A stretch of 6,540 nucleotides of DNA, from NCBI GenBank assembly GCA_001577135.1, contig LSCK01000053.1, forward strand, positions 1 to 6,540, in the 5' to 3' direction. Below are positions 6,448-6,540 of this stretch, one piece after another. Position 1 is the first letter of the stretch; each line of letters starts with the position of its first letter. The notes below the pieces were generated by a model that had not been told where the DNA came from, searched no databases, and saw nothing but the letters and a program-made list of their open reading frames with translations. Position numbers and translations under genes: made by a program. The DNA comes from Cloacimonetes bacterium TCS60. Its GTDB lineage: Bacteria; Cloacimonadota; Cloacimonadia; JGIOTU-2.

Positions 6448-6540
6448 CTAATTATTTTTTGTAAAATCTTCCCTGCCGTATCCACTCTGATTTAATTCAT
6501 ATAATTGCCATAATTTATCATTTTTGGTGATAAGTAGAGA
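6448..6540 (-). CDS. Possible C-terminal end of an unidentified upstream gene (partial)
   Basis: On the minus strand one frame stays open from the window edge for 30 codons to a TAG stop. The other two minus-strand frames close within 16 codons. The translation includes NDKLWQLYELNQSGYGREDF, a balanced, protein-like mix with Trp, Tyr and charged residues. I do not recognise the family, and 30 codons are too few to prove coding. If real, this gene runs the same way as ftsY and ends about 140 bases upstream of it. Confidence 0.4.
   Translation of the reverse strand, partial: SLLITKNDKLWQLYELNQSGYGREDFTKNN

Noticed and set aside
1..6540. CRISPR array, insertion sequence, tRNA, rRNA or phage signs
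   Set aside because: I saw no regularly spaced repeats, terminal inverted repeats with a transposase, or RNA gene signatures; the window is nearly filled by core metabolic and targeting genes.

Overview
The window carries a complete Rnf operon (ferredoxin:NAD+ oxidoreductase, an ion-pumping membrane complex), all on the minus strand. It is headed by ftsY, the gene for the signal recognition particle receptor. Read in the direction of transcription (right to left), the order is ftsY (6305-5379), rnfC (5346-4030), rnfD (4002-2920), rnfG (2907-2305), rnfE (2308-1715), rnfA (1705-1103) and rnfB (1058-63). Every gene is intact. Gaps run from a 4-base overlap (rnfG/rnfE) to 44 bases (rnfA/rnfB), so a single transcript is likely. 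The right edge (6448-6540) probably holds the last 30 codons of another minus-strand gene. About 140 noncoding bases separate it from ftsY and could hold the operon promoter. The left edge (1-62) is a noncoding, purine-rich (minus strand) stretch after rnfB with no clear terminator.

How the parts work together: by family knowledge, reduced ferredoxin gives electrons to the cluster-rich RnfB. They then pass through a membrane [2Fe-2S] centre held between RnfA and RnfE and through covalent FMN on RnfG and RnfD, and reach NAD+ on RnfC. The flow drives Na+ or H+ out of the cell, and the sequence does not tell which ion. FtsY docks ribosomes that are making membrane proteins. RnfA, RnfD and RnfE are the kind of polytopic protein it serves, but the adjacency alone proves no functional link.

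Organism: the DNA is AT-rich, translation starts use strong AAAGGAG/GGAGG ribosome binding sites, FtsY is a short NG-only form, and RnfB is the long multi-cluster type seen in strict anaerobes such as Clostridia, not the short proteobacterial form. This fits a fermentative anaerobe. A Cloacimonadota-like bacterium is my best guess at low confidence; Bacillota, Thermotogota or another anaerobic phylum are possible.

I see no undescribed system. The points most worth a second look are the loss of the usual Asp in both flavin-attachment motifs (RnfG and RnfD), the 32-cysteine RnfB with a diaphorase-like ferredoxin tail, and the ftsY-rnf linkage.
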